Positions 38,452-47,362 of a stretch of DNA of 49,958 bases are shown here, one piece after another (the stretch's first letter is position 1; every line of letters begins with the position of its first letter). The DNA comes from CAZYMF01 sp964648215 (lineage in GTDB: Bacteria; Desulfobacterota; Binatia; HRBIN30; JACQVA1), in contig CAZYMF010000010.1 of assembly GCA_964648215.1 (NCBI GenBank), positions 1 through 49,958 of the forward strand, in the 5' to 3' direction. Both the position numbers and the translations under genes were made by a program. Under the pieces are notes generated by a model that saw only the letters and a program-made list of their open reading frames with translations, had not been told where the DNA came from and searched no databases.

Positions 38452-39483
38452 ATGAGCGATGCAAACCGCAATGGACGACGACTGTGGACCGTGCTGTCGC
38501 CGATGCCGGCGCCGATGCTGACGGCGCTGTCGCAGATGGCGGAGAGCCGCGGCGTGCACGGGATCTTCGCGCCGCAGGTCTACGGCCCGCCCTTCGTCAC
38601 GTTGGCGGCGATCGCGGCGGTGACCGAGAAGGTGCAGCTCGCCAGCGGCATCGCGATCGCGCCGGTGCGCAGCCCGTTCGAGACGGCGATGGCGGCCATC
38701 GACGTCGACCGCATCTCCAACGGTCGCTTCGTCCTCGGGCTCGGCACCAGCGTGCACGCGTGGACGAAGGGAGTCTTCGGCACACCGAAGTACAAGCCCG
38801 TCTCCCACCTGCGTGAGACGATCGCGGCCGTGCGCCACATCGTCAAGGGCGCGCACAAGGGGTTGACCCCTTTCGAAGGCGAGTACTACCGCGCCGACTT
38901 TCGCGAGCTGCAGCCGAGCCAGCCGCCGGTGCGCGACGAGATTCCGATCTGGATCGCCGCGCTGCGCGCGCCGCTGGTGCGCCTCGCCGCCGAGGTCGGC
39001 GACGGCCTGATCGGCCACCCGATGTGGTCGATCGAGTGGGCGCTCGGGCAGATGCAGAGCGAGTTCACCGCCGCGCTCGCCGCCGCCGGCCGGCGCCGTG
39101 ATCAGGTGGAGGTCAATCTGTGGCCCTGGGTGGCCCCGAGCGACAACGAGGCCGAGGCCATCGACGACGCGCGCCCGACGATGGCGTTCTACGGCGGCGT
39201 CAAGCAGTACGAGCCGTTCTTCGAGGCGCACGGCTTCGGCGCCGTGGCGCGCCAGCTCCAGGCCGGCGTGCAGCGCGGCGACTACCTGAGCGTCGCCCGT
39301 CTCGTGCCCGACGAGATGGTGCGTGCCTTCGTCGCGGTCGGGAAGCCCGAGAAGGTGCGGGAGCGCGTGGAGCGGCTGTGGGCGTTCGCCGATTCGCTCT
39401 GCCCCGTCGCCCCGGTCTACGCGCTGTCGGTGGAGAAGCTGGCGTACTACAGCGAGCAGATCGGGCAGACCTTCGGCGCGTAG
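38452..39483 (+). CDS. LLM-class flavin (F420- or FMN-) oxidoreductase
   Basis: 343 residues with the luciferase-like monooxygenase TIM-barrel pattern: GVHGIFAPQVYGPPFVTLAA near 33, VQLASGIAIAPVRSPFETAM near 57, DVDRISNGRFVLGLGTSVHA near 83, IPIWIAALRAPLVRLAAEVG and GDGLIGHPMW near 165-185. Proteins of this subfamily are commonly annotated F420-dependent; the cofactor cannot be proven from these motifs. The ATG at 38452 follows AAGGGAG by 9 bases. An open frame upstream to 38173 is a shadow. The substrate is unknown. It is followed after 27 bases by a secreted repeat protein, probably unrelated. Confidence 0.88.
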   Translation: MSDANRNGRRLWTVLSPMPAPMLTALSQMAESRGVHGIFAPQVYGPPFVTLAAIAAVTEKVQLASGIAIAPVRSPFETAMAAIDVDRISNGRFVLGLGTSVHAWTKGVFGTPKYKPVSHLRETIAAVRHIVKGAHKGLTPFEGEYYRADFRELQPSQPPVRDEIPIWIAALRAPLVRLAAEVGDGLIGHPMWSIEWALGQMQSEFTAALAAAGRRRDQVEVNLWPWVAPSDNEAEAIDDARPTMAFYGGVKQYEPFFEAHGFGAVARQLQAGVQRGDYLSVARLVPDEMVRAFVAVGKPEKVRERVERLWAFADSLCPVAPVYALSVEKLAYYSEQIGQTFGA

Positions 39484-39510
39484 ACAGCGCCGCCGACGGA
39501 CGCGCAGCGC

Positions 39511-42465
39511 ATGTACCGGAGCTTCTCCGACGGAGCCGTGGCGGCGACGAGGTTTGCGCGTCTCGCCGTCCTCTTGCTGTGGGCGCTGGCCGCGGGACCC
39601 GCCAACACCGCGCTGGCCGACAACGTCGACCTCACCTGGAACGGCGGGGTCGGGAGCTGGAACGACGCCGCGAGCTGGAACGGCGACTTGGTGCCGAACA
39701 ACGGCGGCGACACCTACAACGTGCTCATCGACGGCGGCAATCCGGTGGCCTCGACCGTGACCTTGAGCACCAAGGTCATCGTCAGCGCGGTGACCCTCGA
39801 CGGCGGGGACGAGCTGACGCAGGGTAGCGGCTCCTCGGTCACCATCGCCGGCGGCGCCGCGATCAACGACGGTCTGTGGACGGTGAGCAGCAACGCGCAA
39901 CCCACGGACATCTCCTTCTACGGCGGGGTCAGTCTCTCCGGCACCGGCACCATCGTGATGAACAATACATCGACCCTCGCCAGTCGTATCGCCACCGACG
40001 GCACGGTCCTGACCCAGGCGGCCGGCCACACCATCCGCGGCTCCGGGCAGCTGCTCGCCAACAGCGGCGGGATGATCAACCAGGGTACCGTCGTCGCCGA
40101 CCAACCCCTCGAGCTGCAGATCGATCCCAACGGCCTCGGCTTCACCAACACGGGACTGATCGAGGCTCGCGACGGCGGCGCGCTGACGCTGACGATGGGT
40201 GCGTTCGACAACGACGGCGGTCTCATCGAGGCACTCGCCGGATCCGTGGTCAAGGTCTTCAGCGGCGCCACGATCACCGGTGGCGAGCTGCGCGGCGACG
40301 GCACGGGCATCGTGTCCTTCGGCGGCGTTCCCTTCCCCACGCTCGCCAACGTCACCACCAGCGGCACGGTGCGGCAGGACAACGGCCAGAACGTGAACGT
40401 CACGGAAACGCTGGCCAACAACGCGGCGTGGAAGATGACGACGACGGGCACCGTCACCTCGATGCGATTCAACGGCGGCGCCACCTTGTCCGGCAGCGGC
40501 AGCATCGTGATGAACAACGCGCCGGATCGGGCCAACCACATCCTCACCGACGGCAGCGTGCTAACGCAGGCGGCCGGCCACACCATCCGCGGCGCGGGGC
40601 AGTTGCTCCTCGGTAGCGGCGGCATGATCAACCACGGCAGCGTCATCGCCGATCAGACGAACGGCCTGGTGATCGATCCCGACGCACAGGGCTTCACCAA
40701 CACCGGCCTCCTTCAGGCCACGGCCGGCGCGACGTTGACGCTGTCGTCGGGGTCGTTCGACAACAGCGGCGGCATCATCGAGGCGCTCGACGGCGCGCAG
40801 GTACAGTTGGCCAACAGTCCGACCTTGACCGGCGGCGAGCTGCGCAGCAGCGGCACCGGCGTCATCGCGGTCGGAGCGGGCTCATCGCCGACGCTGACCG
40901 ACGTCACCACCAGCGGCACGGTGCAGCAGAGCAGCGGCGCCAACGTGATCGTCACCGCCGGGCTCGTCAACGACGCGACCTGGACCGTGAGCAGCAACGC
41001 GGCCTTTACCTCCATCCACTTCGACGGCGGCATCACGCTGTCCGGCAACGGTACCATCGTGATGAGCAACACCGGCACCGTTACCGATCGCATCTTCACC
41101 GACGGCACGGTCCTGACCCAGGCGGCGGGCCACACCATTCGCGGATCGGGCCGGATTCTCGGCGACGAGGACGGTATGATCAACCAGGGCAGCGTCGTCG
41201 CCGATCAAATCGGCGGAATGATGATTGGTCCCGACGCTCTCGGGTTCGTCAACTCCGGCGCCTTGCAGGTCGGGGAGCCCGGCAGCCTGGCCATCCGCGC
41301 GGGGCCGTTCACGACCTCCGGGACGGTGACGATCGGCGCCGGCACGATGTTGAGCCGAACCGGCGACTACACGCAGACGGGCGGGACGACGACGCTGTCG
41401 GGCGGAACGCTGATGGCCAGCGCGCTGGTGGACATCGAGGGCGGCACGCTCGCCGGTGACGGCACCGTCTCCGGGTTGCTCACCAATGCCGGCGTCGTCG
41501 ATCCGGGCGGAGCGTCACGCGTCCTGCACGTCACCGGCAGCTACACGCAGACCGCGGCCGGCGCCTTGAACGTGGCGATCGGAGATGCCGGCGGCGGCGA
41601 CGGGTTCGACGCGCTGGCCGTGACCGGCAACGCCACGCTCGGCGGCACGCTGAACGTTTCCGTCGCCGACGATTTCAGACCCAGCCTCGGCTCCGTCTTC
41701 ACCGTCCTGAGCTCCGGCGGCAGAAGCGGCCAGTTCGCGCAAGTGAATGGACTGACGCCGAGCAATGGCCTGATCCTGGCGGCAACCTATGGCACCAACG
41801 ACGTCACCCTGACCGTCGCCCAGGAAGCGTTGCCGGCGACGCCGACGGACACGCCGACGGCGACGCCCTCGATGACGAGCACCCCGACCTACACGCCGCT
41901 GCCGACGGATACGGCGACGGCCACTCACACCGCGACGATGACGGCGACGCCGACGCACACGGTCACGCGCACGCCGACACGGACCGCCTCGCCGACCCGC
42001 ACCGCGACACCAACGCGCACGCCGACACCGACGCGGACGGCGACCCGCACGCCCAGCCCGACGAAGACCCGCACGCCCACGGGGACGCCGAGCGACAGCG
42101 CGACGCCGACGCTGACGGCCACGGCGACGGCGACGCACAGCCCGACCGTCACCCCGACGGCCAGTCCCAGCGCCACGCCGGCCCCGTCGGCAACGGTGAC
42201 GGCGACGGACACGCCGACCGTGACACCGACGAACCCTCCCACGCCGACGGCCAGCGCGACCCCGACCCCGACGGCCACGCCAGTGTGCGTCGGCGACTGC
42301 CGGCGAGTCGGGCAGGTGGGCGTGGACGACCTGGTCACCGGCATCGACATCGTCCTCGGCAGCGAATCCCTCGACGCCTGCCCCGCCCTCGACCGCAGCG
42401 CCGACGGCAAGGTCACCGTCGACGAGATCGTGCAGGCGGTGAACAACGCCCTCGACGGCTGCTGA
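39511..42465 (+). CDS. Secreted protein of three about-180-residue repeats with Thr/Pro linker and dockerin-like end
   Basis: 984 residues. Signal peptide to about residue 36 (AGPANTALA). Residues about 115-660 hold three tandem copies of a beta-helical unit; each contains LTQAAGHTIRGSG/AG, GGMINQGxVVADQ, GFTNTGL, GGELR and (copies 1 and 2) LxNVTTSGTV or LTDVTTSGTV; the third is partial and drifts into an autotransporter-like GTLNVSVADDFRPSLGSVFT region. Residues 778-925 are a Thr/Pro linker. The end, about 926-984, starts CVGDCRRVGQVGVDDLVTGI and has two EF-hand-like D-x-D halves (DDLV..DIVLG and DGKVTVDEIVQAVNNALDGC). Such ends are dockerin-like calcium-binding modules. Probably a surface or secreted adhesin/scaffold protein. 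Confidence 0.85.
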   Translation: MYRSFSDGAVAATRFARLAVLLLWALAAGPANTALADNVDLTWNGGVGSWNDAASWNGDLVPNNGGDTYNVLIDGGNPVASTVTLSTKVIVSAVTLDGGDELTQGSGSSVTIAGGAAINDGLWTVSSNAQPTDISFYGGVSLSGTGTIVMNNTSTLASRIATDGTVLTQAAGHTIRGSGQLLANSGGMINQGTVVADQPLELQIDPNGLGFTNTGLIEARDGGALTLTMGAFDNDGGLIEALAGSVVKVFSGATITGGELRGDGTGIVSFGGVPFPTLANVTTSGTVRQDNGQNVNVTETLANNAAWKMTTTGTVTSMRFNGGATLSGSGSIVMNNAPDRANHILTDGSVLTQAAGHTIRGAGQLLLGSGGMINHGSVIADQTNGLVIDPDAQGFTNTGLLQATAGATLTLSSGSFDNSGGIIEALDGAQVQLANSPTLTGGELRSSGTGVIAVGAGSSPTLTDVTTSGTVQQSSGANVIVTAGLVNDATWTVSSNAAFTSIHFDGGITLSGNGTIVMSNTGTVTDRIFTDGTVLTQAAGHTIRGSGRILGDEDGMINQGSVVADQIGGMMIGPDALGFVNSGALQVGEPGSLAIRAGPFTTSGTVTIGAGTMLSRTGDYTQTGGTTTLSGGTLMASALVDIEGGTLAGDGTVSGLLTNAGVVDPGGASRVLHVTGSYTQTAAGALNVAIGDAGGGDGFDALAVTGNATLGGTLNVSVADDFRPSLGSVFTVLSSGGRSGQFAQVNGLTPSNGLILAATYGTNDVTLTVAQEALPATPTDTPTATPSMTSTPTYTPLPTDTATATHTATMTATPTHTVTRTPTRTASPTRTATPTRTPTPTRTATRTPSPTKTRTPTGTPSDSATPTLTATATATHSPTVTPTASPSATPAPSATVTATDTPTVTPTNPPTPTASATPTPTATPVCVGDCRRVGQVGVDDLVTGIDIVLGSESLDACPALDRSADGKVTVDEIVQAVNNALDGC

Positions 42466-42538
42466 GGCGCCCGATCGGTCGCGAGCGATTGGCGGCTGGC
42501 GGTTGTGGACGGACGGCAGCATTCACAGGACGGCGCTC

Positions 42539-42583
42539 TTGACACCGTAAGAACGATCGGTAGGGTAACTAACCGATTAGTTA
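42539..42583 (+). promoter_or_regulatory. Promoter with overlapping TetR operator
   Basis: A perfect TTGACA (42539-42544) is followed after 16 bases by TAGGGT (42561-42566), a weak -10. Overlapping it is the perfect palindrome TAACTAA-CCGA-TTAGTTA (42566-42583), 8 bases upstream of the TetR start. Its length and place match the operator of an autoregulated TetR/AcrR repressor. It would silence both the regulator and the coupled HlyD gene. Confidence 0.75.
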
Positions 42584-42590
42584 AACTGCG

Positions 42591-43250
42591 ATGGATCGGG
42601 CGGACATGCAGGGGACGGCGCGCCGGCAGGCGCGCGGCGGGGAGACGCGGGCGGCGATTCTGGCGGCGGCCGAGCAGATCTTCGCCAAGGCGGGGCTGGA
42701 GGGGGCGCGCACCGACGCCATCGCCGCCGAGGCCGGCGTCAACAAGGCGCTGCTCTACTACTACTTCAAGAGCAAGGGCGGTCTGTACGAGGCGGTGGTC
42801 GAGGACCACTTCCGCGAGTTCAACCGCCAGGCGCTGGAGGTGCTGGCGGCGCCGGGGCCGGCGCGCGCGGTGCTGCTGCGCTATGTCAGCCTCTACTTCG
42901 ACTTCATCAGCGCGCGCCACCGCTACGCCTCGCTCTACCAGCAGCTCATGATGGCGCGCGGCCGGCCGCTGGAGCGCCTGGTGCGCAAGTACTTCGTGCC
43001 GCGCAGCCAGGCCTTCCACAAGCTGCTCGTTCGCGGCATCCGCGACGGCGAGCTGCGCCGCACCGACCCGCGCCACGCCGCCCTCTCCATCGTCGCGCTG
43101 ATCGTCTTCTACTTCTCGGCCGTGCCCGTGCTGCAGCTGCTCGGGCATGCCAACGCCTACAGCGCGGCGAATCTCAAACGACGGAAACAGGAAGTGCGCG
43201 ACTTCATCCGCTTCGGCCTGTTCCTCCAACCCAACGCCCGAGTGCCATGA
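42591..43250 (+). CDS. TetR/AcrR-family transcriptional regulator
   Basis: 219 residues. The N-terminal HTH reads TRAAILAAAEQIFAKAGLEG, ARTDAIAAEAGVNKALLYYY and FKSKGGLYEAVV, the standard TetR DNA-binding domain (about residues 20-66). The C-terminal ligand domain starts near 75 with LLRYVSLYFDFISARHRYAS. The ligand is unknown. It is the first gene of an operon with a HlyD-type protein (ATGA overlap), and a perfect palindrome lies just upstream, so autorepression with release by an exported compound is likely. Two starts, ATG at 42591 and ATG at 42606 (MQGTARRQ), are possible. Confidence 0.95.
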   Translation: MDRADMQGTARRQARGGETRAAILAAAEQIFAKAGLEGARTDAIAAEAGVNKALLYYYFKSKGGLYEAVVEDHFREFNRQALEVLAAPGPARAVLLRYVSLYFDFISARHRYASLYQQLMMARGRPLERLVRKYFVPRSQAFHKLLVRGIRDGELRRTDPRHAALSIVALIVFYFSAVPVLQLLGHANAYSAANLKRRKQEVRDFIRFGLFLQPNARVP

Positions 43251-44314
43251 AACGTAACGTCGCTGTCGTTGTCGTCGCGCTGCTCGTCGTCGGCGCCCTG
43301 GTGTACTACTTCGAAACCCGCCAGGCGCGGGAGCTGACGCTCACCGGCATGGTCACCACCGACGACGTCATCGTCGGCTCGGAGGTGCAGGGCCGCCTGC
43401 AGCGGCTGCTGGTGAAGCAGGGCGACGCCGTCAAGCGGGGGCAGCTGCTGGCGCTGATCCAGCCCGAGGAATGGAAGGCGAACATGGCCTTCTACGCCGA
43501 CACCGAGCAGCAGCTCGCGGCGCAGGTGACGCAGGCCGAGGCCGACCTGCGCTACCAGGAAGCGCAGACGCGGGACCGAATGCAGCAGGAGGAAGCCAAT
43601 CTCGCGGCCAGCAAGGCGGGTCTGGCGCAGGGGCAGGCGGACGCCGAGAACGCGCGGCTGGTCTTCGAGCGGGAGAAGAAGCTCTATCGCCAGGGCGTCG
43701 AGTCGGAGCAGGTCTACGACCAGGCGCGCACCGCCTACGACGCCGCCAAGGCCCACGTCGAGGCGCTGCGCAAGCAGGTGCAGGCGGCCGACGCGGCGCT
43801 GGCGCTGGCGCGCTCGAGCAAGAACCAGATCGCCGTGCGCCGTGCCGCCGTCGAGGCCAACGTCCATCAGCTCGCCGCCGCCCGGGCGCAGAAGCAGAAG
43901 GCCCAGGTTCATCTCGACTACACCGAGATCCACGCCCCGATCGACGGCATCGTCGACGTTCGCGCCGCCCTTCCCGGCGAGGTGGTCAACGCCGGGCAGG
44001 GAATCGTCACGCTGATCGATCCCGACGATCTGTGGGTGCGCGCCGACGTCGAGGAGAGCTACATCGACCGCGTTCACCTGGGCGAGAAGATGACCGTGCG
44101 CCTGCCCTCCGGGGCCGAGCGCGAGGGCACCGTCTTCTATCGCGGCGTCGACGCGGACTACGCCACCCAGCGCGACGTCAGCCGCACCAAGCGCGACATC
44201 AAGACCTTCGAGATCCGCCTGCGCTGCGACAACAAGGATCGCAGCCTCGCCGTCGGCATGACCGCCTACGTGACCCTGCCGTTGGCGACCGACCAGGAGA
44301 TGGCGGCGCGCTAG
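43247..44314 (+). CDS. HlyD/EmrA-family membrane fusion protein
   Basis: 355 residues. One N-terminal helix (VAVVVVALLVVGALVYYF) anchors it in the inner membrane. The biotinyl-lipoyl half-domains are GSEVQGRLQRLLVKQGDAVK near 45 and YTEIHAPIDGIVDVRAALPG near 225; between them (about 75-205) lies an alpha-helical hairpin rich in Ala, Glu and Gln. The beta-barrel follows (LWVRADVEESYIDRVHLGEK). It joins an inner-membrane transporter to an outer-membrane channel. The usual following ABC or MFS transporter genes are missing: the stop codon lies inside a 210-bp repeat and the next gene is on the other strand. The operon may be cut short, or the partner is elsewhere. Confidence 0.92.
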   Translation: MKRNVAVVVVALLVVGALVYYFETRQARELTLTGMVTTDDVIVGSEVQGRLQRLLVKQGDAVKRGQLLALIQPEEWKANMAFYADTEQQLAAQVTQAEADLRYQEAQTRDRMQQEEANLAASKAGLAQGQADAENARLVFEREKKLYRQGVESEQVYDQARTAYDAAKAHVEALRKQVQAADAALALARSSKNQIAVRRAAVEANVHQLAAARAQKQKAQVHLDYTEIHAPIDGIVDVRAALPGEVVNAGQGIVTLIDPDDLWVRADVEESYIDRVHLGEKMTVRLPSGAEREGTVFYRGVDADYATQRDVSRTKRDIKTFEIRLRCDNKDRSLAVGMTAYVTLPLATDQEMAAR

Positions 44315-44520
44315 TGTCGTGTCTCGCGAGTCCATGCGACGTAGGACGTGAAGATGCAGCCGAAGCCGAAAGTTTGAGCCCCTCACCCTGACCCACTCCC
44401 GGAGGGAGAGGGAACCTGTTTTTCACCCTCTCCCCCTGGGAGAGGGCCGGGGTTTGGGGATAAATTGTCCGCGCAGCACTTCATGAGCATGGTCTCGCTA
44501 TTTGCGAGACACGACACTAG
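44311..44520. repeat. 210-bp element with 17-bp perfect terminal inverted repeats (MITE-like)
   Basis: CTAGTGTCGTGTCTCGC (44311-44327) and GCGAGACACGACACTAG (44504-44520) are exact inverted copies. Inside is a perfect stem CCCTCTCCC/GGGAGAGGG (44426-44434 and 44438-44446), preceded by a related imperfect one (CTCCCGGAGGGAG). There is no coding capacity. The left end supplies the TAG stop of the HlyD gene. No target-site duplication is obvious next to the ends. The CCCTCTCCC-GGGAGAGGG core looks like a dispersed proteobacterial intergenic repeat. Confidence 0.85.
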
Positions 44521-44581
44521 CCAGTCTCGATCGGAACTCTCAACGGTCGACGCGGAGCTCTTGGAGCGGCTGCGATTCCCC

Positions 44582-45670
44582 TCACCGATAGGCCCGCGCC
44601 GCCGTCGCCTTGAAGCTGGCGTAGACCGCCACGCCCTCGCGCAGCGCCAGCGTCTGCACCGAGTTGGCGGTGATCTCGGCCACCAGCGGCGGGTGGGTGT
44701 CGAGCACGACGCGGACCAGCTCGCCGAAAGGCGGCTCGGGCACGAGCTGCACGATCGTGCCGGCGAAGACGTTGCGCGCCGTGCCGGTGGGCGGCGTCAG
44801 GTGCAGCGTGATCTCGCTCGGGTCGACGGCGATGAGGACGTCGCCGTCGTCGCCCTCGCCCGCGACGGCCTCGTGCGCGACGCGCACGGTGCCGCCGTCG
44901 GTACGGACCTCGGCGAGACCACTGGCATCGAGATGGGCGATCTTGCCGCGAAAGAAGTTCAGGCCCATCAGGGTGGCGACGTAACGCGATCGCGGCCGCC
45001 GCAGTAGCTCCTCGCCGGCTCCCGTCTGCACCACCCGGCCGTGCTCGACCACCGCGATGCGGTCACCGAAGACCAGCGCCTCGAACGGGCTGTGGGTGAC
45101 GAGCACGGTGATGCAGGGCAGGGCGGCGAGGGTTCGGCGCAGCTCGGTGCGCACGGCGTGGCGCGTCTGCGCGTCGAGGGCCGAGAGCGGCTCGTCGAGC
45201 AACAGCAACCGGGGCCGGAGCGCCAGGGCGCGGGCGAGGGCGACGCGCTGCTGCTGCCCGCCCGACAAGCGCGACGGACGCCGCGCCGCCAGCTCGGCGA
45301 TGCCGAGCTGCGCCAGCAGCTCCTCGACGCGCCGGCGTAGCCGGCGGCCGCTCTCCCCTTGTGCCCGCAGGCCGAAGGCGACGTTCTCGAACACCGACAG
45401 GTGCGGGAAGAGGGCGTAGTCTTGAAAGACGTAGCCGACCGGGCGCTGATGGGCCGGGACGGCAACGCCGCTGTCGCTGTCGAAATAGGGGACGTCGTCG
45501 AGGCGGATCTCGCCCCGGTCGGGATGCAGCAATCCGGCGAGCAGGTTGAGGATCGTGCTCTTGCCGGCGCCGCTCTCGCCCACCAGAACCAGCGTGCTGC
45601 CGTGCTCGGCGCGGAGGTCGACGTCGAGCGCGAAGCGCCCGAGCTGCCTGCGGCAACGCGCTGTCAGCAT
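44582..45670 (-). CDS. modC: Molybdate ABC transporter ATPase
   Basis: 362 residues. Walker A GESGAGKST near 32, Q-loop YVFQDYALFPHLSVFENVAF, signature RLSGGQQQRVALARA near 135, Walker B LLLLDEPLSALD, and switch His VTHS. The C-terminal part (about 240-360) is the TOBE/MOP fold (MGLNFFRGKI, VDPSEITL, GTIVQLVPEPPFGELVRVVL) that binds oxyanion in ModC. It gives energy for molybdate or tungstate import. It is last in the order modA-modB-modC and starts 8 bases after the modB stop. The region downstream to 44520 is short. Confidence 0.93.
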   Translation of the reverse strand: MLTARCRRQLGRFALDVDLRAEHGSTLVLVGESGAGKSTILNLLAGLLHPDRGEIRLDDVPYFDSDSGVAVPAHQRPVGYVFQDYALFPHLSVFENVAFGLRAQGESGRRLRRRVEELLAQLGIAELAARRPSRLSGGQQQRVALARALALRPRLLLLDEPLSALDAQTRHAVRTELRRTLAALPCITVLVTHSPFEALVFGDRIAVVEHGRVVQTGAGEELLRRPRSRYVATLMGLNFFRGKIAHLDASGLAEVRTDGGTVRVAHEAVAGEGDDGDVLIAVDPSEITLHLTPPTGTARNVFAGTIVQLVPEPPFGELVRVVLDTHPPLVAEITANSVQTLALREGVAVYASFKATAARAYR

Positions 45671-45677
45671 GTCGGCT

Positions 45678-46508
45678 TCATCCGCGCGCTCGCAGCGGCA
45701 GCGTGCGCAGGCTCAGCAGCAGGGTGAAGGCGACGATCACCAGGATGACGGAGAGGGCGACCGCCGTCTGCAGATCGCTCTGCAGGGCGACGTAGACCGC
45801 CAGCGGCATGGTCTGCGTGTGGCCCGGCAGATTGCCGGCGAAGGTGATGGTGGCGCCGAACTCGCCCAGCGCGCGCGCCCAGGTCATGGCCGCCCCCGAC
45901 AGCAGGGCCGGCAGGGACAGGGGCAGCAGCACGCGAAAGAACGTGTACCCGGGCGAGGCCCGCAGCGTCGCCGCCGCGCGCAGGTAGCGCGGCTCGACGG
46001 CCTCGAAGCCGGAGCGGGCGGCGTTGACGAAGAAGGGGCCGGCGACGAACATCTGCGCCAGAACCACGGCCATCATGGTGAACGGAATCGTTACCCCGAA
46101 GGGGGCCAGCGACGCCCCGACCAGGCCGGTGCGGCCGAAGGCGAGCAGCAGCCCGACTCCGGCTACCGTCGGCGGCAGCACCATCGGCAGGTCGATCAGC
46201 ACCGAGAGGACGCGTTTGCCGGTGAACTCGCGCATGGCGAGCAGATAGGCGAGCGGCAGCCCGAGCAGCGCCACCGCCGCCGTCGAGGCCACCGAGGTGA
46301 CCAGGCTCAGCTCCAGCGCCTGCAGCACCAGCGGGGTTGCGAGGCGGCGCAGGAGCTCGGCCGGTGCGATGCGCAGGAACAGGCTCAGCAGCGGCAGGCT
46401 GAGCAGCGACAGAAACAGCGCCGCCGCCAGCGTCGCGCCGAGACGCAGGCCGAGGCCGGCCCAGCGTCGGCGGTGATGAGGCTGCGGTGAGATGGCCGGC
46501 TCGTTCAT
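45678..46508 (-). CDS. modB: Molybdate ABC transporter permease
   Basis: 276 residues. The N-terminal 25 residues are polar and basic; helices follow at about 25-50, 62-90, 100-125, 140-165, 190-215 and 245-268. The binding-protein-dependent permease signature (EAA loop) is seen in FRVLLPLSLPALLSGAAMTW with ARALGEFGATITFAG just behind it. The ATG at 46508 overlaps the modA stop by four bases. The reading frame extends far upstream, but that part is a shadow of modA. With ModA and ModC it forms the inner-membrane molybdate importer. Confidence 0.93.
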   Translation of the reverse strand: MNEPAISPQPHHRRRWAGLGLRLGATLAAALFLSLLSLPLLSLFLRIAPAELLRRLATPLVLQALELSLVTSVASTAAVALLGLPLAYLLAMREFTGKRVLSVLIDLPMVLPPTVAGVGLLLAFGRTGLVGASLAPFGVTIPFTMMAVVLAQMFVAGPFFVNAARSGFEAVEPRYLRAAATLRASPGYTFFRVLLPLSLPALLSGAAMTWARALGEFGATITFAGNLPGHTQTMPLAVYVALQSDLQTAVALSVILVIVAFTLLLSLRTLPLRARG

Positions 46509-47359
46509 TCGGCTCCGTGGAGGGTCACGGGAATCAGGCCGTGCTGGCGCACGACGGCCTGGCCCGCGGCAGAGAGCACCAGCGCGACGAAGTCGCGCGC
46601 GGCCTGCGGGTCGGGGGCGTTCTTCAACACCGCGATGGGATAGGTGGCGGTGACGTTGTCCGGCTCGGGAATCTCCAGCGCCCGCACGGCGCCGGCCACC
46701 GCGGCGGTGACGTCGGAGCCGTACACGATCCCGGCATCGGCTTCGCCCAGTTGCACCTTGGCGACGACGCCTTTGACGTTCTCCTCGTCCGACACCACGT
46801 TGCGCAGCACCCGTTGCCGAAAATCGGCGCCGAACCCCGGCGCGCGCGACAGCTTCTCCAGAAGCTGACGGCTGTAGCGCCCCACCGGCACGGCGGCGGC
46901 GCCGAGCACCAGCTTGATCCCGGGTCGCGCGAGATCCTCGAGGTGGTCGACGTCGCCGGGGTTGTCCTGGGGCACGATCACCAGCAGCCGATTGCGCGCG
47001 AAGTCCCGCGGCGCGGCGGCGAGCAGGCCGCGATCGCCGAGATGGCTCATCCAGTGCTCGTCGGCGGAGGCGAACACGTCGGCGGGCGCGCCTTGCTCGA
47101 TCTGCATCGCCAACTGCTGCGAGCCGGCGAACTGCACGGCGACGTGCCACCCCGGATGCTGCCGCTCGGCCAGCTTGGCGAGCTGGCCGAAGGCCTCGGT
47201 CAGCGAGGCCGCGGCGAAGACGTTGACGTCCGTGGCTCGGGCGGGGCGGGCGGTTAGGACAATGAGAAGAGTCGCCAGCGCCGCGAGCAGCGGCTGGGAG
47301 CCTGTGCCAGCTAGACGTATCGAGCAACCGCCTCGTCGCGGTGCCGTCCCGGCGACCAT
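46505..47359 (-). CDS. modA: Molybdate-binding periplasmic protein
   Basis: 284 residues. A signal peptide with a long n-region ends near ARPARA, then DVNVFAAASLTEAFGQLAKL, the ModA opening with the ligand-binding Ser in AAASL. FAGSQQLAMQIEQGAPADVF and ADEHWMSHLGDRGLL supply further oxyanion contacts, then VPVGRYSRQLLEKL and GIVYGSDVTAA (the Tyr of the site). The ligand could be molybdate or tungstate. The ATG at 47359 is 3 bases after the porin stop, so the genes are co-transcribed. Confidence 0.93.
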   Translation of the reverse strand: MVAGTAPRRGGCSIRLAGTGSQPLLAALATLLIVLTARPARATDVNVFAAASLTEAFGQLAKLAERQHPGWHVAVQFAGSQQLAMQIEQGAPADVFASADEHWMSHLGDRGLLAAAPRDFARNRLLVIVPQDNPGDVDHLEDLARPGIKLVLGAAAVPVGRYSRQLLEKLSRAPGFGADFRQRVLRNVVSDEENVKGVVAKVQLGEADAGIVYGSDVTAAVAGAVRALEIPEPDNVTATYPIAVLKNAPDPQAARDFVALVLSAAGQAVVRQHGLIPVTLHGAE

Positions 47360-47362
47360 GGC

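Noticed and set aside
38200..40539. 779-codon minus-strand frame opposite the LLM and secreted-repeat genes
   Set aside because: Its repeats are only the antisense of the real repeat protein, with no signal peptide or ribosome site.
44315..45007. Plus-strand frame after the HlyD gene as the missing transporter
   Set aside because: It starts inside the inverted-repeat element, lacks membrane segments and is antisense to modC.
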